From Acetitomaculum ruminis DSM 5522 (lineage in GTDB: Bacteria; Bacillota; Clostridia; Lachnospirales; Lachnospiraceae): a DNA stretch of 64,000 bases. Within the stretch, counting starts at the first letter, position 1; each line of letters starts with the position of its first letter. A program made the position numbers and the translations under genes. The notes under the pieces are model-generated. The model had not been told where the DNA came from and searched no databases. It saw only the letters and a program-made list of their open reading frames with translations. Below are positions 18,677 through 28,200 of the stretch, in pieces. The stretch is from contig NZ_FOJY01000004.1 of the NCBI RefSeq assembly GCF_900112085.1, positions 124,001 to 188,000 on the forward strand, given 5' to 3'.

Positions 18677-18695
18677 TTTCTCACCCTTTCTCTCA

Positions 18696-19403
18696 TTATT
18701 TAACCTTACTTCCGCCCCATTCAACTATGGTAAAACCTTGTCGTATCGGGGTTTTGTCATCATCAGGCTCGTTAATGTTTACAAATTCATCACTGGCATA
18801 CCAGGCCATAAATACTCTTATAAGAGTATCTGCCTTGGGACTTGAAATAAGCTTTGCACTATCTGTATAAGCCTCCTTTTGGAAAGATATGACATTATAT
18901 TTATTATCTTTCATTAGTGGAAGCCAGTATACTATAAATTCGTTGGCTTCTTTTCTGTTTAAGCCTAGTTTACTAAGTTCTTTTTCCAAAAATTTTTCAG
19001 TGTCTTTTCCTTTTATGCAATATCCTTTTGAAAAGTCGTATTCCTCTTTGGAAACTCCCTCCCAGTAAAGATAATTATAAAGCTGTCCATTATTATCTTT
19101 TATTTCTCCTTCAGGTGTAGCTGTAACAACCCAGGTATTATCATGGTCAAATGCAGGATAGATACAGGAAAAATCTCCTTTATAATCAAGGCTTACAGAC
19201 ACTTTTGTTTCTTCTTTTGGATATAGATAAATTACAGGTTTTTTGACCTGAACTACGTCTACATCGTTTTCTCTCACTCCAATGTCCTCACTTATGGATG
19301 TGTCACTGCATTCTTTATCTTCTTTTTTTTCACAGGAAAATAAACTTAAAGAAATAATACCAAATCCGGCTAAAATAAGAATTTTTCTCATTGTTTTGTT
19401 CAT
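18696..19403 (-). CDS. KPVIYLYP-family lipoprotein, paralogue 1 (first in operon)
   Basis: A 235-aa lipoprotein with lipobox LFSC and a longer acidic spacer before KKPVIYLYPKEETKVS. It is the most divergent of the three (NYLYWEG, EWGGSKVK with Ser instead of Cys near the end), and so probably the oldest copy. GGGAGG precedes the ATG by 7 nt. All three genes are spaced by about 19 nt, consistent with one transcript starting in the 170-bp divergent region shared with the AGCS symporter gene. Confidence 0.8.
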   Translation of the reverse strand: MNKTMRKILILAGFGIISLSLFSCEKKEDKECSDTSISEDIGVRENDVDVVQVKKPVIYLYPKEETKVSVSLDYKGDFSCIYPAFDHDNTWVVTATPEGEIKDNNGQLYNYLYWEGVSKEEYDFSKGYCIKGKDTEKFLEKELSKLGLNRKEANEFIVYWLPLMKDNKYNVISFQKEAYTDSAKLISSPKADTLIRVFMAWYASDEFVNINEPDDDKTPIRQGFTIVEWGGSKVK

Positions 19404-19512
19404 AACATTCCTCCCTTAATCTTTTTAGTAAAATCGACAAGTATTTTTTCTTATTTATAATTCTACAATACTTTTTTTAACTTTAAAGAGTTTTTTTCTT
19501 AAGAATGATTAA

Positions 19513-19541
19513 TTTACAAATTATCCCATTCATTATATAAT
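19513..19541 (+). promoter_or_regulatory. Sigma-A type promoter of the AGCS symporter
   Basis: TTTACA (19513-19518), a 17-bp spacer and a perfect TATAAT (19536-19541), 31 bp upstream of the start codon. Confidence 0.85.
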
Positions 19542-19572
19542 AAAAGGATATTGTTCAAAAAGAGAGGTAACT

Positions 19573-21000
19573 ATGAAAGTATTACAAGCGATTTATGATT
19601 TTTTATGGGGAGATTTAATTACAATCCCGCTTTTAAACGGCTCGTCCCTTGGTTTATCATTATTAATCATTATTCTAATTCCCCTGGGGATTTTTTCAAC
19701 TATAATTACAAGATTTTTACCTGTCAGATTATTTCCTGAAATGCTTAAAGTGGCAGCTCATAAAGGTGGAAATTCCAATAAAAGAAGCAGTGTTTCCGGT
19801 ATTGAAGCCCTTATAGTATCCACAGCCACAAGAGTTGGTATGGGAAATTTGGTAGGTGTCGTAGCAGCTGTTTCAGCAGGAGGTGCCGGTGCGGTATTTT
19901 GGATGTGGATAACTGCTATTATTGGTTCATCAACTGCATTTATAGAAGCTACTCTTGCACAGGTTCATAAAAGCAAAGACCCTTTATACGGTGGCTTTAG
20001 AGGTGGTCCTGCCTATTATCTTCACAAGCTTTTTGCAAAAAATAAAAACAAAAGCATACTGGCTGTTTTATTTTCCCTTTCCGGACTGCTTTGCTGGTGT
20101 GGAATCAGTCAGGTAATCGGAAATTCTGTATCATCAGCTTTTGAAAATGCCTTTAATGTACCGCCCCTTATAACTGCAATAGTTCTTTGTCTTCCGGGAG
20201 CCTACATTGTTTTAAAAAAGAATGTTACCGTAAAAGTTTTGGATTTTATAGTACCTTTAATGGCCGGCTTTTATATATTATTGACATTATTTGTAATTAT
20301 AAACAACTTTTCCCTGATTCCTTCGGTTTTTGCCAGGATTTTCAATGAAGCTTTTGGACTTCGACAGGCAGTTTCCGGTGGATTTGGAGCCATACTTATG
20401 AATGGTGTAAAAAGAGGCCTTTTTTCCAATGAAGCAGGTAGCGGTTCTGCTCCTTGTGCTGCTGCAGCAGCAGATGTGGATCATCCGGCAAAATCAGGAC
20501 TTTTACAATCTTTAGGAGTGTTTATAGATACAATACTTATTTGCAGTTGTACCGCATTTGTAATGTTACTTGTTCCGGAAAATGTTTTATCAGGTCTAAG
20601 TGGAATGGACCTTTTACAAAAGGCTATGTCTTATCATTTTGGAAATGCCGGAGTTATTTTTATTGCCATTACCCTCTGGTTTTTCTCCTTCTCCACTTTT
20701 TTGGGGATACTCTTTTATGCCCGTTCCAACATAGCCTATGTTTTTGGGGATTCCTGGACAAGCCAGACTATTTATAAGGCAATAGCCTTAATTAATCTTT
20801 TTATAGGATGCCTTGCTGCCTATACTTTCGTATGGGATCTTGGAGATGTGGGAATCGGACTTATGACAATATTTAATGTAATAGCCTTGATTCCAATGTC
20901 TAAGGAAGCGGTTTTTTATTTAAAAGATTATGAAACCAAATTTATTAAGCACGAAGAAAAAGCCGTAGAAAACGTATCTTACGAAAAAACACACAGATAA
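19573..21000 (+). CDS. Alanine/glycine:cation symporter (AGCS family)
   Basis: A 475-aa integral membrane protein with about 10-11 hydrophobic segments. AGCS landmarks: STATRVGMGNLVGVVAA near 75-95, GGFRGGPAYYL near 135 and NGVKRGLFSNEAGSGSAP near 275-295. The family imports alanine or glycine with Na+ or H+. AGAGG lies before the ATG. It is a single gene with its own promoter and terminator, one of the few plus-strand genes in this part. Confidence 0.95.
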   Translation: MKVLQAIYDFLWGDLITIPLLNGSSLGLSLLIIILIPLGIFSTIITRFLPVRLFPEMLKVAAHKGGNSNKRSSVSGIEALIVSTATRVGMGNLVGVVAAVSAGGAGAVFWMWITAIIGSSTAFIEATLAQVHKSKDPLYGGFRGGPAYYLHKLFAKNKNKSILAVLFSLSGLLCWCGISQVIGNSVSSAFENAFNVPPLITAIVLCLPGAYIVLKKNVTVKVLDFIVPLMAGFYILLTLFVIINNFSLIPSVFARIFNEAFGLRQAVSGGFGAILMNGVKRGLFSNEAGSGSAPCAAAAADVDHPAKSGLLQSLGVFIDTILICSCTAFVMLLVPENVLSGLSGMDLLQKAMSYHFGNAGVIFIAITLWFFSFSTFLGILFYARSNIAYVFGDSWTSQTIYKAIALINLFIGCLAAYTFVWDLGDVGIGLMTIFNVIALIPMSKEAVFYLKDYETKFIKHEEKAVENVSYEKTHR

Positions 21001-21011
21001 AAAAACGATCA

Positions 21012-21058
21012 CGGTATGATATGTGCCCGTTAAAAAGGATACATATCATACTGACCGG
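21012..21058. terminator. Bidirectional terminator between AGCS and hydrolase genes
   Basis: CGGTATGATATGT pairs with ACATATCATACTGACCG (a 3-nt bulge). A T run follows on the plus side (21059-21065) and an A run precedes (21000-21005), so both convergent genes can use it. Confidence 0.85.
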
Positions 21059-21063
21059 TTTTT

Positions 21064-21816
21064 TTATGAAAAAAATTCCACTATAGTATGAATTGCAATA
21101 TCCATTGTCTTTGGATCTGAAAATCTGTGATCAGCATTTTCAACTTCTAACATTTCGATTACATTATTTTGGGAAAATTTCCTGGAGTCTTCTATATTTA
21201 CCATTTCATCTTTAGTTCCGTGAATAAGAATAATATCATCTGCGTAATCCATATAGTCATATTTCATTACATCACTGTTTTTAAGTCCCTCTAAAAATTC
21301 CTGATCTATTTTCATTTTTCTATCATGCCCTGCTAAAACCTCTTTTTTCTTTGATAGCTTTAACATATCTTCTTTAGAGATACCTTTTATCATGGTATCA
21401 TACATTTTTAAGGCAGGGCACCTAAGGGCTATTTTCTTAAAAGGATTATTAATTTCCACAATGTATTTTAAGGTAAGATAAGCTCCAAAACTTACGGAAT
21501 AGATATATAAATCTTTAGCATTAAGTTTTTCCTTTGAATAGGCTATTACAAAAGAAAGGTATTCCATGCATTCTTCTAAAAGAAGTTTTTTTCTGGCATC
21601 AGCTCCGTGACAAGGCCAGTCAAAGGATAATACCCCATAGTTTTTATGTTTTGAATAAAGCTTTTGAGCAAATTTTTCAATGGTTTTGTTTTCTTTACTG
21701 CCACCAAAACCATGGGTAGCTATTACTATGTATTCAACATCTTTTAAGTCTTTAGCATAAAACATTTTACAACGAACGCTGAAACCTTTTTCGTTTATGT
21801 CAAAATATTTTTCCAT
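21064..21816 (-). CDS. Alpha/beta hydrolase (serine esterase/peptidase-like)
   Basis: The protein has 250 aa and no signal peptide. It has the oxyanion-side motif HGFGGSKEN, FDWPCHG, a nucleophile elbow SVSFGAYL (Ser in place of the usual first Gly), the acid HGTKDEMVN and the catalytic His NADHRFSD. The triad Ser-Asp-His therefore appears complete. It lies 33 nt downstream of the ABC exporter genes on the same strand and may be the last gene of that operon. The substrate is unknown. Confidence 0.85.
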   Translation of the reverse strand: MEKYFDINEKGFSVRCKMFYAKDLKDVEYIVIATHGFGGSKENKTIEKFAQKLYSKHKNYGVLSFDWPCHGADARKKLLLEECMEYLSFVIAYSKEKLNAKDLYIYSVSFGAYLTLKYIVEINNPFKKIALRCPALKMYDTMIKGISKEDMLKLSKKKEVLAGHDRKMKIDQEFLEGLKNSDVMKYDYMDYADDIILIHGTKDEMVNIEDSRKFSQNNVIEMLEVENADHRFSDPKTMDIAIHTIVEFFS

Positions 21817-21849
21817 TTAAATCATCCTTTTTTATTATATTTGTAAATA

Positions 21850-23481
21850 TTACAGGTAAATCAGTTTTTCATTTTCCATAAAGGTAGATAATCTGTGGGA
21901 AATTGACAAAACTGTTTTTCCTTTAGAAGCATTATTTAAGGCATCAATGACCTGCTTTTCCGTATCACTGTCAAGATTTGCAGTTATTTCATCCAACAGC
22001 AATATAGAAGGAGAAGTAACTATCGCCCTGGCAATTGATAAAAGCTGTATCTGCCCCCTTGAAAACAATCCTGCCTTCATTTTTGTTTCAAGCCCTTCAG
22101 GAAGTTTTTCCACTACATTTCTTAAACCTACCGTATCTAAAGCCTTCCAAATCATTTCATCTGTAATATCCTCGTCAAATAAAGTGATTTGTTCCCTTAG
22201 ATTTCCCAAAACCTCCTTTAAATCCTGCTCAACACAACCAAAAATTTTCCGTCTTTCTTTAAAATTTATTTCCCCAGGATGTTTTCCTTCTACTAATATA
22301 GCACCTTCATCTGGAAAATATAATCCTAAAAGTAATTTAAAAACTGTGGACTTACCTGCACCGGTTCTTCCTAGTAATGTAACTTTTTCCCCTTTTTTAA
22401 TGGAAAAAGAAAAATTATTCAGTATTTGTTTATCATCATTGTAGGAAAAAGTAACATTATCAAATACAATTTCACAGTTTTCATAGTCTTTTTTTACATA
22501 ATCAAGCTTTGTTTTTTCCGGTTCTTTTGATATCTCTTCTTCTTTTAAGAATTCTTCTATCCTTTTTATACCTGCCAGTGCAGATTGAACATTTTGTATC
22601 TCCATGCCAATAGCTTCTATAGGTGTAAATATTTTTCCCACATAGGCGGTAATTGCCACTGCCGAACCTACGCTAATGCCAAAAAATTTTTGAAAATCTT
22701 CTCCTGCTGCCGCTGTTGTCATCATTATTAAAATTACAATAGCCTTGATAATAAGAATAATGGGAGAATACAAGCTGTCATAGGTATTGGAACGATTTAC
22801 AGCCTTATAGCTTTCTAGTATATAATCATCATATTTATCTTCCATGTATTTTTCTTTTTCAAAAACATGTATCATCCTGATATTTCTAATGGTTTCCGGT
22901 ACATGATTATTTACCCTGGCTATGGCCTTTCTGTTATCCACTTGGGCCAAAAGGGTTTTCATTTGAAAATGTTTTGTAAGAAAATAAATAAAAGGCATTA
23001 AAAGAAAAATTATTATACCAAGTCCCAGACTTTTGGAAGTAATAATAAATAAAATTCCAAATAATTTAAATCCGTCTGCAAACATCCCCACTATACCATC
23101 AGAAAAAAGTGTATCAATAGTATCTGCATCATTTACAAATACAGAAGTCACTTTTCCACTTCCGTGTTTAATATAATAATCCGTAGGTAATCTGTTTAGC
23201 TTTTCGCCTAAAATGCTTCTTATTCCATGGGTAATTTTTTGTCCCACAATTGTTATTGAGCTGTTTTTTGCAGACTCACAAATATTAGAAATAACAGTAA
23301 GTCCAAAATATAAAAAAGCCAGTTCTAGACCTACTCTTTGATTACTTGTCAGGGTATTGACCACTTTTTCCAAAGCCAGTGGAGGCAAAAGTGATAATAA
23401 CACAGAAGCCACTATACATATAGTCATAAGAATAAGAATTCCCATATTTTTTTTCAGTATTTTTTTAATTATCTCCCTCAT
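21850..23481 (-). CDS. ABC exporter half-transporter, catalytic partner (TM288-like)
   Basis: A 543-aa fused membrane and nucleotide-binding subunit. The N-terminal six-helix exporter domain is followed by Walker A GRTGAGKST near 374, signature FSRGQIQLLS, Walker B ILLLDEITANLD near 493 and the switch His ISHRLS. Walker B keeps the catalytic Glu, whereas the signature departs from LSGGQ. This is the reverse of the partner gene, as expected for a heterodimeric exporter with one degenerate ATP site. The protein ends only 14 residues after the switch His, shorter than usual. The start overlaps the partner by 17 bp. Confidence 0.92.
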   Translation of the reverse strand: MREIIKKILKKNMGILILMTICIVASVLLSLLPPLALEKVVNTLTSNQRVGLELAFLYFGLTVISNICESAKNSSITIVGQKITHGIRSILGEKLNRLPTDYYIKHGSGKVTSVFVNDADTIDTLFSDGIVGMFADGFKLFGILFIITSKSLGLGIIIFLLMPFIYFLTKHFQMKTLLAQVDNRKAIARVNNHVPETIRNIRMIHVFEKEKYMEDKYDDYILESYKAVNRSNTYDSLYSPIILIIKAIVILIMMTTAAAGEDFQKFFGISVGSAVAITAYVGKIFTPIEAIGMEIQNVQSALAGIKRIEEFLKEEEISKEPEKTKLDYVKKDYENCEIVFDNVTFSYNDDKQILNNFSFSIKKGEKVTLLGRTGAGKSTVFKLLLGLYFPDEGAILVEGKHPGEINFKERRKIFGCVEQDLKEVLGNLREQITLFDEDITDEMIWKALDTVGLRNVVEKLPEGLETKMKAGLFSRGQIQLLSIARAIVTSPSILLLDEITANLDSDTEKQVIDALNNASKGKTVLSISHRLSTFMENEKLIYL

Positions 23482-25243
23482 CTAAATCCTTCCTCTTAAC
23501 CTGCTTATCAAACAGTTCTTTATAATCATTAAAATTTTCCATAAGCAATTTATGATTTGAAAACTCACCTTTTCCATCATGTAAAAACAATACATGGTCA
23601 AACTCCGGAAAATGATAAAGTCTATGGGATATTAAAAGTATGATTCTATCTTTAAATTCCTTTCTTATGTTATTAAGTATAATTTTCTCTGTAAGTTTAT
23701 CTACTGCACTAAAGGGATCATCAAGTATCATAACTGACCTTGAATGAGATAAAGTTCTAGCCAAGGCTAATCTTGCCTGCTGTCCTCCGGATAGTTTTAC
23801 TCCCCCATCTCCAACTAAAGTTTCTTTTTTATCTGACATTTCAAAAACTTCTTCTGACAAACAAACCATGTCAAGCCACTTATCCACATCAGTTTCATCT
23901 CCCAATGCCACATTTTCATAGATTGAATTGCTCATAAGTTCCGGCTCATGTCCCATGTAACTTACATATTCATGTTTTTGTTGCGAAGATAAACTCTTAA
24001 ATTCTTCTCCATTTATTCTAATGCTTCCCTCATAGCAACTTTCATCTATGAAAATCTTTCCCAAAGAACTTTTTCCTGAAGCCACAATTCCGGTAATTCC
24101 AACTATCTGACCGGGCTTTACACTAAAGGAAAGACTTTTAGCCAATGCCTTAAAATTATTATCATTATCAAAATGTCCAAAAGAAACATTTTCAAATTCA
24201 ATATTAACTTTTTGGATTTCTTTTTGTGAAAGAAGGGATTTTTTGATTTCAATTTCCTTCATCAAAGGCTTTATTCTGCCCCAGGAAACTTCCGCCTTTT
24301 GAATTGCATTAAAAAGCTTTGCGGCCCGGCTTACCTTAACTGCAAACTTGGTAAAAACCGCAAGATAGGTGGTAAAGCTTGCAATATCCCATTTGGTAAA
24401 ACCGCTTCCGGCTACATTTTTAGAACCTATATAGATAATTATTACAGTTCCTGCCATGGTTAGGGAATTATATAAAGGTGTCATACTGCCTTCAAAGATA
24501 TTAGCCTTAATACTATTTTTCTCATAATCATTAAGAGCCTCCTCTAAGGCTTCATTTCTGGCCTCCTCCCTGCCAAAAATCCTGTAGGTTATGGCATTTG
24601 AAACCCTATCCATGGTTTTGTGATTTAAAAGTGTAGCACTCATTTTTTGCCTTCTGTTTGCCCTAACAACCTGTTTTTTTAAACGATTGGCCAAAAAATA
24701 CGCAAAAGGAGTAAAAATACCTGCTATTAAAGTAAGCTTAAAATCATAAAACAAAAGCATTGAAATATAAACTATCATTGCTACACCGGTATCAAAAACC
24801 TCTGTGGTAAACTTTCTCATGCCCTCTGAACAGATATCCACATCAGCGATGGCCTTGGTCATTAATGCCCCAAGTCCCTCCTTATTTAACTTTTCTTTAT
24901 CCATCCTAATCAGACAAGAATAAAGAGTATGTCTCATTAACCGTCCCACATCATTGGAAAAAACCCTTACGCTATATCTTTTTATAGCTCTCATACCCTG
25001 AACAAAAGTCAAAACCACCACATAGGTAATTGCCAATTTTAAAACATCAAAAAAAGTGCTGTATCCTTTAAAAACCTCATACAGCTTTCCTGCCAACTGA
25101 CCTTCATAGTAGGGTCCTACTCCGATTCCGGCATTGTATAATATTCCGGAAATCGTAACAACTATTAAAACCGGCAGCTCCATTTTAAAATAGGAGCTGA
25201 TTTTTTCCGGTTTTTTTACTTCCTTAAACACTTTTTCACTCAT
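23465..25243 (-). CDS. ABC exporter half-transporter, degenerate-site partner (TM287-like)
   Basis: A 592-aa fused exporter subunit with six membrane helices, Walker A GIVASGKSS near 384, a good signature KLSGGQQARLALA near 481, Walker B VMILDDPFSAVD near 507 and switch His LISHRL. The catalytic Glu is replaced by Asp, as in TM287 of the TM287/288 heterodimer. It overlaps the partner gene and follows the large surface protein gene by 25 nt. It probably exports a lipid, drug or peptide; specificity cannot be inferred. Confidence 0.92.
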   Translation of the reverse strand: MSEKVFKEVKKPEKISSYFKMELPVLIVVTISGILYNAGIGVGPYYEGQLAGKLYEVFKGYSTFFDVLKLAITYVVVLTFVQGMRAIKRYSVRVFSNDVGRLMRHTLYSCLIRMDKEKLNKEGLGALMTKAIADVDICSEGMRKFTTEVFDTGVAMIVYISMLLFYDFKLTLIAGIFTPFAYFLANRLKKQVVRANRRQKMSATLLNHKTMDRVSNAITYRIFGREEARNEALEEALNDYEKNSIKANIFEGSMTPLYNSLTMAGTVIIIYIGSKNVAGSGFTKWDIASFTTYLAVFTKFAVKVSRAAKLFNAIQKAEVSWGRIKPLMKEIEIKKSLLSQKEIQKVNIEFENVSFGHFDNDNNFKALAKSLSFSVKPGQIVGITGIVASGKSSLGKIFIDESCYEGSIRINGEEFKSLSSQQKHEYVSYMGHEPELMSNSIYENVALGDETDVDKWLDMVCLSEEVFEMSDKKETLVGDGGVKLSGGQQARLALARTLSHSRSVMILDDPFSAVDKLTEKIILNNIRKEFKDRIILLISHRLYHFPEFDHVLFLHDGKGEFSNHKLLMENFNDYKELFDKQVKRKDLDEGDN

Positions 25244-25268
25244 TTTAACTCTTTTCTTCTTTTACTGT

Positions 25269-28200
25269 TTATTTCACACTTATACTAACAGTTTTTGTGA
25301 TACTGCCTTCTTTATAATCTTTGGTAGCCTTTGAACTTATTTTAATTTTAATCTTATAAGTTCCCTTTTTAAGGCCTTTTTTTACGGTAACCTTACCGGC
25401 AGAAGATAAGGTTATTTTGCTGTCTCCGCTTACCTTTTTAAAGGTGATTTTTGCCTTTTCTTTAACAGTTGCAGATATTTTAAAGCTGACAGAAGCTTTT
25501 TTAAGACTTCTTAATTTCACCTCTTTTTTCGCAGTAACTTTGGAAAATACCTGCTTAGCCTTTGTTATTACCAGTTTTACCACATTTGAGGTAGCAGCTT
25601 TATATTCATCTTTTTGCGCCAGACTTGCCTTTACATAATATGTTCCTGTATATTTTGGTGCCCCACCGGCACTTGTTGCTCCATGTGTGGATTTTGCAGT
25701 CTTTTTCTTACAGTTTTTATCTGTAAAGTAGGTATAGGTAACTTTTCCCTTACTTCCCTTAACTACAGCCTTATCCACCTGGATATTTTTTCCGGTAAAA
25801 GCTGTGGTTTTTGCTTTCAAAGTGATACTTGAAGCCTTTGTTCCCACTGATTTGATTGTAAGTCTGGCAATATTTGACTGGGCTGACAGATAATTGTTAT
25901 CTGCTGCTACTGTTGCCTTTACATAATATATTCCAACCTTTGCTGGGGCACTTCCTTTTGTAATTGAATCTGAATTTTGACTTGTTGTTAGTTTTTTACA
26001 GGCTTTATCCGTGTAATAGGTATAAGTAACTTCACCTGTAGAGCCCTTAACACTAGCCTTTCCTATACTTACAGGTTTTCCTGTATAAAATACAGTTTTA
26101 TCAGAAAGGCTGATTGTAGTTTTTTTCCTGTCAGGATTAACAATCTGTATCTCAATTATTTTTGAAGTGGCTGCTTCATAATTATTATCCTCTTCCAAAA
26201 AAGCCTTTACATAATAAGTTCCCACATTAACCGGAAATTCTCCGTCACTTCTTGCTCCGTCAGATTTAGAGGTAAGATTAATGCCTTTTTCATCCTTATA
26301 ATAAGTAAAGGTAACATTTCCACTACTTCCTTTTATATCAAACTCTGACTTTGATAAATAAAATCCCACACCGTCAAAATTTCTCTCCCTTTTGACATCG
26401 TCTTTTATTTCTATACTGGAGGCTGCTTTATAAATATTTATTTCTATAGGCTCGGACTCAGCTCCCACAAATTCCATATCAGTATCTACATATACTTTTA
26501 CATAGTATTTACCTGCATTTACGGGCGCTGTTCCTGTAACTAAAGATCCACTTTCAGTATCTGTAGGAATTTTACATTTTTCATCCTTAAAATATTTAAA
26601 ATCAGGCTCTGTAACACTTCCTATAATTGTAATGCTATCTTTAGAAAGTTCCAAGGGTTCTTTATCATAATATTTTGACAATTTAGCATCTGCATTTAAA
26701 GTAATTGTAGTGATTTTGTTAGAGACTATCAATTTTACGATTTTAGAAGAGGCCGCCTTATAGTTTTCATCTTCTTCTACAAAGGCCTGTACATAATAAT
26801 TTCCTGTCTCTACAACTTGACTTAATTCATTCTCTCCCTTTTCATCTTTATAAAACTTATATGTAACCTTGCCACTGCTTCCTTCCACTATGGCAGCATC
26901 TAAAGTAATGGCTCCTCCTGTATATAATACCATTGTATCATTTAATGTAATCTTTGTATTAGCTTTTTCTATTAGCAATACTGCAACATTAGACTCTGAA
27001 GCTTTATAATTATCATCTTCATCTACAAAAGCTTTTACATAATACTCTCCGGCATTAACAGGTGCACCGCCTTCACTTGCAGATTTATTATTATCAGGAG
27101 TTGTCTTAATTTTCAAATCTTTGTCACAATAATATTCAAAACGAAGATTACCATAACTTCCAATTATCTCTGGGTCATTTATATTTATAATTTCTCCCGT
27201 ATAAATCGCTCTTTTATCCCTTAATGTTACTCTGCACTTGGACTTTTCAATGGTTACGGTTGCTTTGTCAGATAATTTTTCATTGTAATTTTGATCCGCC
27301 TCCACAAAAGCTTTTACGTAATAAACTCCGGCATTTATAGGGGGTGCAATCTCATTTTTGCATTCTTCATCCAAGTAAAAATAATAGCTGATTCTTCCGG
27401 TACTTCCATCCACTACAGGTTTTTGGCATACAACACTGCTTCCTGTGTAAACAGTTGTCATATCATAAAAAGTAATAATAGTCTCTGCTTTATCAACCTG
27501 TAATAGGGCAATATTTGACTCAGCTTCTTTGTAACAATGATCTGCCTCTACATATGCCTTTACATAATAGGTTCCGCCATATGAAGGAGCAGTTCCCATA
27601 TCTTTAGAGCCGTCTCTAAGAGGATTTGTTTTTTCCTTAAGCTCTTGGTCTTTATAATATTCATATCTTATGCTTCCTGTACTTCCGGTAACTACTGCAT
27701 TGTCCATCGTGACATGATTTTTGTTATATATTACGGTTTTATCTTCAATGGTAATGGTACTTTCAAGTCTTTCCACAGTTAAAACTGCAACATTTGACTG
27801 GGCACTTTTATAAAGTTCATCTTCTTCTACAAAGGCCTTTACATAATAGGTTCCCCCATATACCGGAGCAGCCCCCGGGGTTTTCGAACCATTGTCTTTT
27901 TCATTTGTTTTAATAAGACATTCTTCATCATTATAATATTCATAAGAAACACTGCCGGTACTTCCCGTAACTACCGCCTCATCAATTATTGCAGGATTTC
28001 CGTCATAGGTAAGGGTCTTATCTTCTATAGTGACAGTACTTTCCAGCTTTTCAATGGTTAAAACTGCAATATTTGACTCTGCATTTCTATAGGTTTCATC
28101 TTCTTCCACAAAAGCTTTTACATAATAAACTCCGGGTTTTACGGGAGCTCCTCCCTCCTTAGAAGTACCCGTTTTTTGCGTTGTAGTTTTTTGGCTGCAT

